From Pedobacter sp. SYSU D00535 (lineage in GTDB: Bacteria > Bacteroidota > Bacteroidia > Sphingobacteriales > Sphingobacteriaceae), in the NCBI RefSeq assembly GCF_017355855.1, contig NZ_JAFEWD010000001.1:310001-374000 (forward strand): a stretch of DNA of 64,000 nt, in the 5' to 3' direction. Position numbers and translations under genes: made by a program. Each line of letters opens with the position of its first letter. Position 1 is the stretch's first letter. A model generated the notes under the pieces. That model saw nothing but the letters and a program-made list of their open reading frames with translations, was not told the DNA's origin and made no database searches. Shown in pieces: positions 25,619-33,463 of the stretch.

Positions 25619-26707
25619 ATGAAAGTTTATTTGGTACTGCTACCTCTTCTATGGCAGACAGTTTTTGCTCAGGAGACAGAAAAATCCGTTTCTATTAGTT
25701 GTTATGTAAACCCACAGCTTTATATCCAAGCCGGTGTGGTGGCACAGGTAAGTGACGCTGCCGGAAACGTTTCTTGCAATGGAAGGCATGTTACTTTCCA
25801 CAATCAAAGCTCAAATACTTTTTATTATCAGCAAGCGGGCCGGTGGATACCACTTAAGCCATCAGCCAGAGTAATAGTTACAGCAGGTAGTGGTTCAAAT
25901 GCTAGTCCTAACGCTGCTGCAACCTACAACTTCAAGGTAAAGTACAGACATGATGTACTGGGCAGCGTATCCACTAAATTAAGTGCGATCAGCAGGATGA
26001 ACGCGCAAACAGATAAAGTTAAAGCCGGTGTGGCTACAAGTGAAAAAAGCAGTCGGACTAGCGGAGTCGCCAGCGGGCCCGCGGCTTTGGTCGCCTCCAA
26101 AAATCCAACAGAAAAGAAAGCTGCCCCAACACCCCGGACAGCAAAGAGCCCGGCGACACCTCAAAAAATCGCAGCTAGCCCGGCAAAAAAAGCAGGAACC
26201 AAGCCGTCCACCTCGTCTGCAGCCGCTAAGAAGCGAGCTGTTGCTAAAACGGCTCCCCGGACTCCAGCCAAACGACCCCAGTCCGCCTCAGTTGCGCGAG
26301 CGGAGAGAGCTCCTGCTTCAGCCAACAGTATTGGTCTCCGTGTAGATCTTGGGAAACAACCTATCGGAGTAGGTCCAAATTTCAAGCATCGTTTCAATCG
26401 AAAGTATGCGATTGACGCAGCTCTTGTATTTTACGAAGGCGACCTGTTGAGTTTAGGCGCTCAAGTACAGCGGCATTTTGCGGTCAGGTCAGATCCCGGT
26501 CTGAACCTATACATAGGATTGGGGCCTCAGTTCTTTGCGGGAGAGGGGCCGGATGCTGTAGCACTTGTACCGGTAACCGGGTTGGAGTACAAAATTCCGC
26601 AAACGAAAGTAGAGCTGGCGTTCGACTGGAGACCGAACTTTTACTTGTCCCCCACAGCAGATGTAGATGCCGGAAGATTTGGCCTATCTTTTCGGATAGG
26701 GCTTTAA
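25619..26707 (+). CDS. Envelope protein with basic Ala/Lys/Pro/Ser linker and barrel-like C-terminus
   Basis: A 362-residue protein with three parts. Residues 1-18 are a signal peptide (MKVYLVLLPLLWQTVFAQ). Residues about 20-125 are a beta-rich domain with two Cys (CYV and CNG). Residues about 130-235 are a low-complexity, strongly basic segment of Ala, Lys, Pro, Ser, Thr and Arg with almost no acidic residues (for example AASPAKKAGTKPS), similar in composition to histone H1 tails or AlgP. Residues about 237-362 look like amphipathic strands of an outer-membrane or YfaZ-like barrel ending GRFGLSFRIGL. The linker may bind peptidoglycan, LPS phosphate or DNA, but this is inference. The gene stands alone. 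Confidence 0.7.
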   Translation: MKVYLVLLPLLWQTVFAQETEKSVSISCYVNPQLYIQAGVVAQVSDAAGNVSCNGRHVTFHNQSSNTFYYQQAGRWIPLKPSARVIVTAGSGSNASPNAAATYNFKVKYRHDVLGSVSTKLSAISRMNAQTDKVKAGVATSEKSSRTSGVASGPAALVASKNPTEKKAAPTPRTAKSPATPQKIAASPAKKAGTKPSTSSAAAKKRAVAKTAPRTPAKRPQSASVARAERAPASANSIGLRVDLGKQPIGVGPNFKHRFNRKYAIDAALVFYEGDLLSLGAQVQRHFAVRSDPGLNLYIGLGPQFFAGEGPDAVALVPVTGLEYKIPQTKVELAFDWRPNFYLSPTADVDAGRFGLSFRIGL

Positions 26708-26941
26708 ATAATATCAGGAAAACCCGCGATAGCTTCGCCTTGAGATAAGGCAAGGTCATTTTTGGGAAATTAGTCGGCTGCTGTCGCACCAGCTAATTGA
26801 TTGATATATTTAAGAGCGTTGAATTTTAGGAGGCAATTTTATTCCATTGTCACTATCCACACCTCAACTTGTCGCTTTTATACCGGTTATTCTGAACTAT
26901 TGCTTAGTAACTTAGGGGCACCAAACTTAGTCAGAGGTATA

Positions 26942-27340
26942 ATGAACAACGAAATAAGGGCTTACAACAATAGCTTATCCGCGGAGGATAAGGTTATTTG
27001 CGATTTGCTCGCAAATGAAATCAGTCAAAGCTTACCGGAAGCTGAAAATAAGATCTGGCACCGTCATCCAGTTTGGTTTTTGGAGGGGAATCCGATAGTT
27101 GGTTATAGCAAATTAAAAGATGCTGTCCGCTTGCTGTTTTGGAGTGGGCAGTCCTTTGGCGAGGAGGGCTTACAAAAGGAAGGATCATTTAAGGCGGCAG
27201 AGGCAAGGTACCGGTCGCTGGAACAGCTCAATGCTGAGGATTTGCGTCGCTGGCTGGAGAAATCAAGACGAATACAATGGGATTATAAAAACCTCATAAA
27301 GCGAAAGGGGACGCTCGAGCCCCTCACCGGCATTGATTAA
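26942..27340 (+). CDS. DUF1801-domain protein
   Basis: A 132-residue protein from the ATG at 26942. The frame is open back to 26801, but that extension has no conserved look and would overlap the region just after the previous gene. The core matches DUF1801/YdhG-type proteins: LANEISQSLPEAENKIWHRHPVWFLEGNPIVGYSKLKDAVRLLFWSG, followed by KAAEARYRSLEQLN. It is a small soluble protein of unknown role. Confidence 0.75.
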   Translation: MNNEIRAYNNSLSAEDKVICDLLANEISQSLPEAENKIWHRHPVWFLEGNPIVGYSKLKDAVRLLFWSGQSFGEEGLQKEGSFKAAEARYRSLEQLNAEDLRRWLEKSRRIQWDYKNLIKRKGTLEPLTGID

Positions 27341-27477
27341 GCCCGCTACAACTCCTCTTTAGCTTAGATATTTTTAAAAACAAAGATATATGGCTGAACT
27401 CATTTTAAATTGGGAAGAAAACGCGATATTTTCCGTGAAGATAAAATCGAAGGAATTATTAGCTAAAAAACGAATCT

Positions 27478-27906
27478 ATGAGTACAGGAAATCCATGTAT
27501 GTATTGCGCAAAGGATCAGCGCCTCACCGACTTAATGATTGAAATTTGTGAATTAGACGCTTCCATTCTATACCTGTTTAAAGAGCAGAGCTATAAGGGT
27601 CGGAGCGTGCTGGCCTATAAGAAAGCACACAAAGAAGAAATTTTTGAGCTGCCGGAAGAGGAAATGAATTTATTTATGAAAGATGTTGCTAAGACAGCCA
27701 AAGCCATCAAAACTGCATTTGGTCCAGGCAAGATCAATTACGGTGCGTATGGAGACAAGATGCCTCACATCCACTTCCACATTGTACCGAAGTACGAAGA
27801 TGCACCAAAATGGGGGAGTACTTTTGATATGCAGCCCGACGAAAAGGTTTACCTGACTGAGGAAGAGTATGCAGAGGTAATTAATAAGATCAAAGAAAAC
27901 TTATAA
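27478..27906 (+). CDS. HIT-family hydrolase
   Basis: A 142-residue protein with the histidine-triad motif HIHFHIVPK near residue 98, plus the conserved CMYCAKDQ segment near the N-terminus and GKINYGAYGDKMPH just before the triad. HIT proteins hydrolyse nucleotide phosphoramidates or related adenylyl compounds, with the middle His as nucleophile. The fold and residues look intact. The physiological substrate is not known. Confidence 0.9.
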   Translation: MSTGNPCMYCAKDQRLTDLMIEICELDASILYLFKEQSYKGRSVLAYKKAHKEEIFELPEEEMNLFMKDVAKTAKAIKTAFGPGKINYGAYGDKMPHIHFHIVPKYEDAPKWGSTFDMQPDEKVYLTEEEYAEVINKIKENL

Positions 27907-27977
27907 AATAGCACCTCCAATTCTGCGATGCACTTCAGTCGATACCCGCGGCATGATGAAGATTATCGACATTAAAA

Positions 27978-28006
27978 AGTCCGGATAAAGAACCTCTATC
28001 CGGACT
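27978..28006 (-). terminator. Rho-independent terminator of the small lipoprotein gene
   Basis: AGTCCGGATA (27978-27987) and TATCCGGACT (27997-28006) form a perfect 10-bp stem with a 9-nt loop. On the minus strand a T run follows (plus-strand AAAAA at 27974-27978). Confidence 0.8.
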
Positions 28007-28015
28007 CTGTTAAAT

Positions 28016-28234
28016 TTAGTTACCCTCTTTCAAAGAGTCTATTTTCGCATCAGCAACCGAATCGATCGTATCAGCCTGAGCCTCGAAAGCCTGGGCATTT
28101 GACTCTGCGGCTGAATCTATTTCTGCAGCCAACGAATCGGTCGTATTATTGCCAGAATTAGTTGAAGAACCACAAGAGCTAACTGAAATTGAGATTGCTG
28201 ATGCAATAAGTGCGAATTGAAATAATTTTTTCAT
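28016..28234 (-). CDS. Small lipoprotein (72 aa)
   Basis: It has a signal peptide MKKLFQFALIASAISISVSSC with a lipobox ending in Cys 21. The mature part is acidic and low in complexity, rich in Ser, Ala, Asp and Asn, and probably helical (DSLAAEIDSAAESNAQAFEAQADTID). It resembles small entericidin-like or coiled envelope lipoproteins but with no firm family match. It ends just before a strong terminator at 27978-28006. Confidence 0.65.
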   Translation of the reverse strand: MKKLFQFALIASAISISVSSCGSSTNSGNNTTDSLAAEIDSAAESNAQAFEAQADTIDSVADAKIDSLKEGN

Positions 28235-28263
28235 GGTGTTTAATTTTAAGGGTTGTTTAATTT

Positions 28264-28286
28264 TTTATACCCTTCGGGTAAAAAAG
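28264..28286. repeat. AT-rich palindromic hairpin between two minus-strand genes
   Basis: TACCC (28268-28272) and GGGTA (28276-28280) pair around a TTC loop, and the stem extends with T6 against A6 past one unpaired A. It lies in the 28235-28361 gap, after the GNAT gene and before the lipoprotein gene. It could be a terminator for the former or a leader hairpin of the latter; neither strand has the usual T tail beyond the stem. Confidence 0.35.
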
Positions 28287-28361
28287 GTAACCCTACCGAT
28301 TTTGTTTGCACCAGAGTAAAATCCAGAGAAAATTCTGGCTCTGGCAAGACAGCTCACTGAC

Positions 28362-28760
28362 CTACTTCTTTCGTTTGATAATAAATCCATTCTCAATTTT
28401 CTCGAAGCCAACTTTCGGATAATATTCCATGGCAGTAGGTGCTGATAACAATATCAGGGCAGCACCTTCTCCAATTTTCTCTTTCGTAAGCGTTATTAAA
28501 CGCTTCCCAATACCTTCTTTCTGATATTCTGATCGTACTGCCAGATCAGAAAGATAACAACAGTAGCAAAAGTCTGTTAGGGAACGGGCAACGCCTACCA
28601 GCTTCTCATCCTGCCAGGCTGTGATAATCAGGTTAGAATTAGCGTACATTTTAGCGATGCGTTCAACATCATCAACGGGTCGGTTAATCCCGGAACTTCT
28701 ATATAAATCGATAATATCGTATGTACCAGGAATGAAGTCAGATTTGTAAGTAATTTTCAT
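28362..28760 (-). CDS. GNAT-family N-acetyltransferase
   Basis: A 132-residue protein. The acetyl-CoA binding motif A is present: LAVRSEYQKEGIGKRLITLTKEK (Q/R-x-x-G-x-G/A type), preceded by the strand LIITAWQDEKLVGVARSLTDF and followed by LILLSAPTAMEYYPKVGFEK. The FCYCCYLSDLAV stretch before motif A is typical of small uncharacterised GNATs. The substrate is unknown. Confidence 0.88.
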   Translation of the reverse strand: MKITYKSDFIPGTYDIIDLYRSSGINRPVDDVERIAKMYANSNLIITAWQDEKLVGVARSLTDFCYCCYLSDLAVRSEYQKEGIGKRLITLTKEKIGEGAALILLSAPTAMEYYPKVGFEKIENGFIIKRKK

Positions 28761-28795
28761 TAAAGGTCAGATTGAATACATATAATAATTGAATA

Positions 28796-29246
28796 TCAGC
28801 CAAGTTCCTCTGCCAGGCCGATCAAAAGCCCTTCAACTCCACGGATGTAGCAGAGTCGATACGAGTCTTCGTACTGAACAACTTCACCAACAAGCTCGGC
28901 ACCACGCTTACTCAACCTGGATACCATTTCGTCAACATCTTCAACATTGAACATCACCCCGTAGATAACCCAGAGCGTTTACCGGAGCAGTCCGGTGGTC
29001 AGAGACGGTGAGTGGACTTAAAAATTGGCAAAGCTCCAGTCTGTTGTGACCATCGGGGGTGGCCATCATAGCAACCTCAACTGATTGAGAGCCGAGGCCA
29101 GTAACGCGACCTGCCCATTCTCCTTCGACTTTTCCCCGACCTTCGAGTCTTAAACCAATGTCAGAAAAAAAAGAGATAGCGTTATCAAGGGATTCTACCA
29201 CAATACCAACATTGTGCATTTGTAACGACGTGTTTTTTTCCTCCAT
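28796..29246 (-). pseudogene. VOC-family gene broken by a one-base frameshift
   Basis: The frame from the ATG at 29246 (MEEKNTSLQMHNVGIVVESLDNAISFF) runs through a VOC domain to NALGYLRG and then stops at 28941. If one G is removed from the G4 run (plus-strand C4 at 28957-28960) the frame continues as LRVMFNVEDVDEMVSRLSKRG, then LVGEVVQYEDSYRLCYIRG, GLLIGLAEELG and a stop at 28796-28798. This is a natural C-terminal half for this family (about 149 residues in all). So the gene has a +1 insertion: a true pseudogene, a slippage-prone tract, or a sequencing error. The upstream part of the frame (to 29411) is not coding-like. Confidence 0.8.
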
Positions 29247-29449
29247 GATCTTATCGCGTTTAGGTGCCGAAATTTTACTAAAATAACTAAAATGAACAAC
29301 ACCTGATTTAGACGAACATCTCATAATTCTTTGACTACTCGAGAGGATATAGAAGCTTGGTATGAAGAAACAATTAGAGGTAGAATTAAATACAAGGTTT
29401 GGGATCAGCAAAAAGGTCAGGAGCGTAACCTTCTGAACGCCTCAAAGCA

Positions 29450-29480
29450 AGAAAGGCATCCTTTCTCAGGACGCCTTTCT
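29450..29480 (-). terminator. Terminator of tRNA-Ser
   Basis: AGAAAGGCATCCT (29450-29462) pairs with AGGACGCCTTTCT (29468-29480), 13 bp with one G-T pair on the minus transcript and a short loop. It begins 5 bp after the tRNA 3' end. Confidence 0.75.
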
Positions 29481-29485
29481 TTTAG

Positions 29486-29570
29486 CGGAGAGAGAGGGAT
29501 TCGAACCCCCGGACCTTTAACAGTCAACGGTTTTCAAGACCGCCGCAATCGACCACTCTGCCATCTCTCC
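29486..29570 (-). tRNA. tRNA-Ser (anticodon UGA)
   Basis: On the minus strand the 85-nt sequence begins GGAGAGATGGCAGAGTGGTC and ends with TCTCTCC plus discriminator G. The acceptor stem pairs GGAGAGA with TCTCTCC. The anticodon loop is CTTGAAA, giving anticodon UGA. The T-loop has GTTCGAATCCC, and there is an extended variable arm as expected for class II tRNA-Ser. CCA is not encoded. It has a complete promoter immediately upstream and a terminator just downstream. Confidence 0.96.
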
Positions 29571-29575
29571 GGGGG

Positions 29576-29606
29576 CAAAAGTACAAACTCTCTTTAATTC
29601 TGCAAA
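29576..29606 (-). promoter_or_regulatory. Complete Bacteroidota promoter of tRNA-Ser
   Basis: On the minus strand TTTG (plus 29603-29606, CAAA) is followed after 19 bp by TACTTTTG (plus 29576-29583). This matches the -33 TTTG and -7 TAnnTTTG consensus with its usual spacing. The tRNA 5' end is 5 bp further on. Confidence 0.8.
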
Positions 29607-29657
29607 AAAGGTGTATTATTTTTTTGTAATCAGCCTTTAGCTAACTGGAACTCAGCG

Positions 29658-30662
29658 TTATATTTTTTTATTAAAAATAGTTTTCTGTGTTTTTTCGGGC
29701 GTTTCTTCATTTTTGAATGAGTTAAAACGGGGCCTCACAATCTTAATGCTTCGTTTCGAAAGGTCAACACTGGCGTTAAGCTCAAATCCGATCAGGATAA
29801 TAAGCGAATTAACGTAAAGCCAGATCATGATGACGATAAGCGTACCGATAGATCCGTAAAGCTTATTAAAATTACTAAAGTTGTTGATGTAGAAAGCAAA
29901 TCCCCAAAAGGTAAGCAAAGCAAGTACGGTAGCCAACCAGGCACCCGGACTAAATAGTTTCCACTTTTTAGCATGAGAGGGGCCATAGCGGTACAAAACG
30001 GAGATGGTAACAAAATAAACCGCTGTCAAGATAAACCAGCGTACGAAGTTGATCAGCACCACCCAAAAGGTGTCTTTAAACTCGAAACCTTCTCGCAACT
30101 GGCCGATCACATACTCGCCGACGGTGATGATACCAAGGCCCGTTACAAGGGCGAAGAACAATACCAGGGTTAAGGCAACGGCTACGAGTCGCTGCTTCAC
30201 CCATCCGCGGGATTCAATAATTAAAGACGACTTATTGAAAGCAGCCATCAAATTACTGATACCGTTGGTAGCAAAAAACAGGGCCGCGAAAAAACCGAAG
30301 GAGAGCAATCCGCCATTTTGTTTCTTGATGATCTCCTCGAAAGTACTCTCAACCGCCAAATATGCGTTATGCGGCAGCACCATTTGCAAAATCGACATCA
30401 GCTTATCCTGAAAGCCATCGATGGGGATGTAAGGGATTAGCGTAAAGATAAAGATGATGGCCGGGAAGATCGCTAACATCCAGGTATAAGCCAAAGAGGA
30501 TGCTTTATTAACCAGTGAATCTTTGCTTATCTCTTGAAAAAAGAAAGTCCCCACGGTATAGAGCGGGAGTGGGCTGAAGCCGGGAAATACAACAGTCTTA
30601 CTCCAGTCGATAAACATGGAATAAGGCTTAGTTTTAAGTAGGAGTTTGTGCAGCCACAGCAT
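29658..30662 (-). CDS. YihY/BrkB-family inner-membrane protein
   Basis: A 334-residue protein with about six membrane helices. Family features: SLAYTWMLAIFPAIIFIFTLIPYIPI near residue 60, GLLSFGFFAALFFATNGISNLMAAFN near 115-140, RYGPSHAKKWKLFSPGAWLATVLALLTFWGFAFYINNF and YGSIGTLIVIMIWLYVNSLIILIGFELNA near the end. The family was once called ribonuclease BN by mistake; its function is unknown. An ATG at residue 16 is an alternative start. Confidence 0.88.
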   Translation of the reverse strand: MLWLHKLLLKTKPYSMFIDWSKTVVFPGFSPLPLYTVGTFFFQEISKDSLVNKASSLAYTWMLAIFPAIIFIFTLIPYIPIDGFQDKLMSILQMVLPHNAYLAVESTFEEIIKKQNGGLLSFGFFAALFFATNGISNLMAAFNKSSLIIESRGWVKQRLVAVALTLVLFFALVTGLGIITVGEYVIGQLREGFEFKDTFWVVLINFVRWFILTAVYFVTISVLYRYGPSHAKKWKLFSPGAWLATVLALLTFWGFAFYINNFSNFNKLYGSIGTLIVIMIWLYVNSLIILIGFELNASVDLSKRSIKIVRPRFNSFKNEETPEKTQKTIFNKKI

Positions 30663-30665
30663 TTG

Positions 30666-31073
30666 TTAATCAAAATAAGGATTCAGGCGATCTTGAAACT
30701 GTTGCGGCGGCATGCAGGGTCTGTTCTTCTGCATATCAATAAACACCAATGTAGTTTCTCCTTCGTGAATATACTCATTCTTTTCATTAAAAAACTGGTA
30801 CCTGAAATGAATCCTAACACCCGGTTTCTTTTCTATTGTGGTTTTAATCGTAATTTCCTCGTCGTACAAGGCTGGTTTGAGATATTTGCAATGCATCTCC
30901 AGCACAGGCATCATCACCCCCTGTTCCTCCATTCCTTTATACGTCATCCCAATACTCCTCAACATTTCCACCCGGGCTACTTCATAGAACTCAGCATAGT
31001 TGCCGTAATACATATACCCCATCTGGTCTGTTTCACCGTACCTGACTCTTATTTTAGTTTCGTGACTAAACAT
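30666..31073 (-). CDS. Acyl-CoA thioesterase, YbgC/4HBT hot-dog family
   Basis: A 135-residue protein with the hot-dog fold start IRVRYGETDQMGYMYYGNYAEFYEVAR. The Asp in ETDQMGYMYY is the family's catalytic acid, followed by MRSIGMTY-like and HCKYLKPALYDEEITIKTTI strands. It hydrolyses acyl-CoA or acyl-carrier thioesters in the cytoplasm. It starts 1 bp after the end of mltG on the same strand, so the mltG, thioesterase and YihY genes are probably cotranscribed. Confidence 0.88.
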   Translation of the reverse strand: MFSHETKIRVRYGETDQMGYMYYGNYAEFYEVARVEMLRSIGMTYKGMEEQGVMMPVLEMHCKYLKPALYDEEITIKTTIEKKPGVRIHFRYQFFNEKNEYIHEGETTLVFIDMQKNRPCMPPQQFQDRLNPYFD

Positions 31074-31074
31074 C

Positions 31075-32130
31075 TTATCGTCGGATATTACGTTGGTTCA
31101 GTGCTTGTTGGAATCTGCGAGCATTTGCCTGGTGTTCGCTAACAGTGACTGCAAAATTGTGGTATCCCGAAAAATCTTCCTTGGCGCACATATAGATAAA
31201 GTTGTGCTTTTTATGGTTAAGCACAGCATCAATAGCATTGATACTCGGCATCATGATAGGCCCCGGAGGCAAGCCGGCATAAACATAAGTATTATAAGGC
31301 GAGTCTTTGGTAAGATGACGATTAAGAACCCGGCGAATCGTAAAATCTTTATTTGCAAAGATAACGGTTGGATCCGCCTGTAATTTGATACCCCGTTTGT
31401 AGCGGTTCATATACAAGCCCGCGATAGTTGGCATCTCATCATCATGCAGTGCTTCTGCATCTACTATGGCTGCCAAAATGCTTACCTGAGTAGGTTCCAT
31501 CCCAATTGCTTTTGCTTTTTCCAGTCGGGCAGAAGTCCAAAACTTCTCATATTCTTCATGCATCCGCTTGAAAAACTTCTCTGCCGAAGTATTCCAGTAC
31601 ATCTCGTAAGAATTCGGGATGAACATCGCATACACGTTGTCTGGGGTAAATCCATACTTGCTTACAAATGCGGACGAGTCCAACAAGTTGATAATTGAAG
31701 TCGAGTCTGCTTCGATCAAGGTAGAGATATAACCAGCGAAATTCTCTTTCAAGCGATGGTTCTTGAACTTCAACTGTACGGGTTCCTGATTACCCGCTTT
31801 CAACATGTTGATGAACCTTCGGTTACTCATTCCCGGATTCAACTTATATTTTCCCGGTTTTACAGCTTTAGGGTAATCCATGTTGAGCGCTGCCCATAGA
31901 AACACACTCGTATCCTTCACCATCTCTTTTTCTCTGATGGTTTGATAAACGTCGTCAAAGGTAGAACCGGTCCGAATGTACAGGTACTCTTCGTTGTCGG
32001 TTACACTTGGACCAAAATATCTTAAATAATAATTGAATGCTGTAATCCCAAGAGCAATGACAAGCACGCCTGCCAGCGCAATGATAAATTTAGTTTTCTT
32101 GCTCAGTCCCGAAGTTTTATTTTCAGTCAT
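31075..32130 (-). CDS. mltG: Endolytic murein transglycosylase MltG
   Basis: A 351-residue protein with one N-terminal membrane helix (FIIALAGVLVIALGITAFNYYL), a LysM-like domain and the YceG/MltG catalytic domain. Family motifs: AAIVDAEALHDDEMPTIAGLYMNR, KLQADPTVIFA and TYVYAGLPPGPIMMPSINAIDAVL. It cleaves nascent glycan strands at the inner membrane and sets their length. The active-site segment reads IVDAEA where E. coli has IVEKET, so one of the two acidic positions is Asp. It lies in a minus-strand cluster with the rhodanese, PASTA and thioesterase genes. Confidence 0.93.
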   Translation of the reverse strand: MTENKTSGLSKKTKFIIALAGVLVIALGITAFNYYLRYFGPSVTDNEEYLYIRTGSTFDDVYQTIREKEMVKDTSVFLWAALNMDYPKAVKPGKYKLNPGMSNRRFINMLKAGNQEPVQLKFKNHRLKENFAGYISTLIEADSTSIINLLDSSAFVSKYGFTPDNVYAMFIPNSYEMYWNTSAEKFFKRMHEEYEKFWTSARLEKAKAIGMEPTQVSILAAIVDAEALHDDEMPTIAGLYMNRYKRGIKLQADPTVIFANKDFTIRRVLNRHLTKDSPYNTYVYAGLPPGPIMMPSINAIDAVLNHKKHNFIYMCAKEDFSGYHNFAVTVSEHQANARRFQQALNQRNIRR

Positions 32131-32148
32131 TTTGTATGTAGAATGTTT

Positions 32149-32463
32149 TTATAGATCTGTTCTTCTGTAAGCCAGTAAGCCTCCTGTCAGATTTCTTACG
32201 TTTATAAATCCATTCGCAGCCATCAGTCGTCTTGCTGTTTCGCTACGAAGTCCGCGCTGGCACACCATTACAATTTCTTCCTCTTTCTCGAATTCCAACT
32301 CTTCCAGTTCCTGACCGAGTGTACCCAATGGTATATTCAGACCACCAATATTATAGGTATGAAACTCAAGCTGTTCGCGCACATCAATAATATGTACTTG
32401 AACGCCATTTGATAATTTTTCTTTTAGCTCGCTGGCTGATATATCATTCGATAGGGGCTTCAT
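32149..32463 (-). CDS. Single-domain rhodanese-like protein
   Basis: A 104-residue rhodanese domain with the active-site loop CQRGLRSE (Cys near residue 75), the N-terminal HIIDVREQLEFHTYNIGGLNIPLG and the C-terminal NVRNLTGGLLAYRR. It moves or carries sulfane sulfur in the cytoplasm. Its start overlaps the end of the PASTA gene by 20 bp, which implies coupled translation and an operon with mltG. Confidence 0.92.
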   Translation of the reverse strand: MKPLSNDISASELKEKLSNGVQVHIIDVREQLEFHTYNIGGLNIPLGTLGQELEELEFEKEEEIVMVCQRGLRSETARRLMAANGFINVRNLTGGLLAYRRTDL

Positions 32464-33217
32464 TAGAAAGAATTAGGTCGACCGGGGTGCCAATACTCAC
32501 TTTATTTAGGGAGTCAAGCGATGGATACTGTTTCACTACGCGAACGGTAGAACTGTCGGTAATGTCGCCTTCATAGTTAATACTGCCGGGTTTCAGAGAA
32601 GAACCTCTGAGTGCAAAGATCGCTTCTGGTAAAGTTAAGCCCATCAAATTTGGCAGATCCACCTCACTTGCCCCTTTACCGTCACCCAACACCAGGCTTA
32701 TAGTCGAGCCTTTCGGGATAGGATCTCCCTGACTTAAGCGTTTTCCACGATGTATTACTTCCAGAACCCGGTCTCTTACGATGTCTGATGTATACGATGT
32801 ATCACCAATTTTTATTCCATAGTTTCCCAGCACAGCTCGCGCTTCCAGAAACGTCATTTCAAAAACGTCCGGGAAACCTACTTCAGGAGCGTTGGTAGTA
32901 ATTATCGTTAAATAGATAGTACGATCCATCTTTACATTCGTTCTGGCATCCGGATCTTGTTCGATCACCAATCCCGGCTTTTTGTCCATCTGGTAAACCG
33001 AGTCAATTTCGTAACGTAAACCTGCAGACTCCAGTACTTCTATGGCTTCCTCTACGGACAGCCCTTTCAGTTTTGGCACAGGTATTCCTTCACCATGACG
33101 AGTATAAAATCTTAAGCTAAAGAAAATTATGAGTATAAAAGCCGCGATAGAAACAATGGCAATAATCAGGTTTTTCCTGAAGGTCTCTGTCCGCAGGTAC
33201 GCTAAAAACTTATTCAT
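32444..33217 (-). CDS. PASTA-domain membrane protein
   Basis: A 257-residue protein with one membrane helix (LIIAIVSIAAFILIIFFSLRF, residues about 17-38) and three PASTA repeats outside. Repeat 1 has GIPVPKLKGLSVEEAIEVLESAGL, repeat 2 EVGFPDVFEMTFLEARAVLGNYG, repeat 3 EVDLPNLMGLTLPEAIFALRGSSL. There is no kinase domain, unlike PknB-type proteins, so this is the stand-alone form common in Bacteroidota. PASTA units bind muropeptides or regulate cell-wall enzymes; mltG nearby and divergent ddl support a wall role. Confidence 0.9.
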   Translation of the reverse strand: MNKFLAYLRTETFRKNLIIAIVSIAAFILIIFFSLRFYTRHGEGIPVPKLKGLSVEEAIEVLESAGLRYEIDSVYQMDKKPGLVIEQDPDARTNVKMDRTIYLTIITTNAPEVGFPDVFEMTFLEARAVLGNYGIKIGDTSYTSDIVRDRVLEVIHRGKRLSQGDPIPKGSTISLVLGDGKGASEVDLPNLMGLTLPEAIFALRGSSLKPGSINYEGDITDSSTVRVVKQYPSLDSLNKVSIGTPVDLILSNEAPIE

Positions 33218-33450
33218 TAATGGTGCCCTTCTGCAAAATCAGCCTCAAACTTAACTGAAAAAAACATCATTTCATTATATTCTTGCTGCTTTTAATTCAT
33301 CATTCCGGGCAGTTATTTCCTACGAACCTGATCGGGGCGACATATAAGAACCAATAGCTCAATGGCTCTGTGAAGGAGAGTTCGAGAGAGTTCTGAAGGG
33401 GAATTTTAAAAAGATCGATCAAATAGATATAAATGACTTTTAATATAAAT

Positions 33451-33458
33451 TATCTTTG
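33451..33458 (+). promoter_or_regulatory. Candidate -7 promoter element for ddl
   Basis: TATCTTTG is a full TAnnTTTG match ending 5 bp before the ddl ATG at 33464, which implies a leaderless or nearly leaderless message. Confidence 0.55.
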
Positions 33459-33463
33459 GCCGC

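Noticed and set aside
26028-26345. 105-codon basic ORF inside the envelope protein gene, frame shifted
   Set aside because: It is the out-of-frame reading of the Ala/Lys/Pro-rich linker; the main frame has the signal peptide and both folded ends.
27390-27542. 50-codon ORF starting MAELILNWEENA before the HIT gene
   Set aside because: It overlaps the HIT start in another frame and has no family-like pattern.
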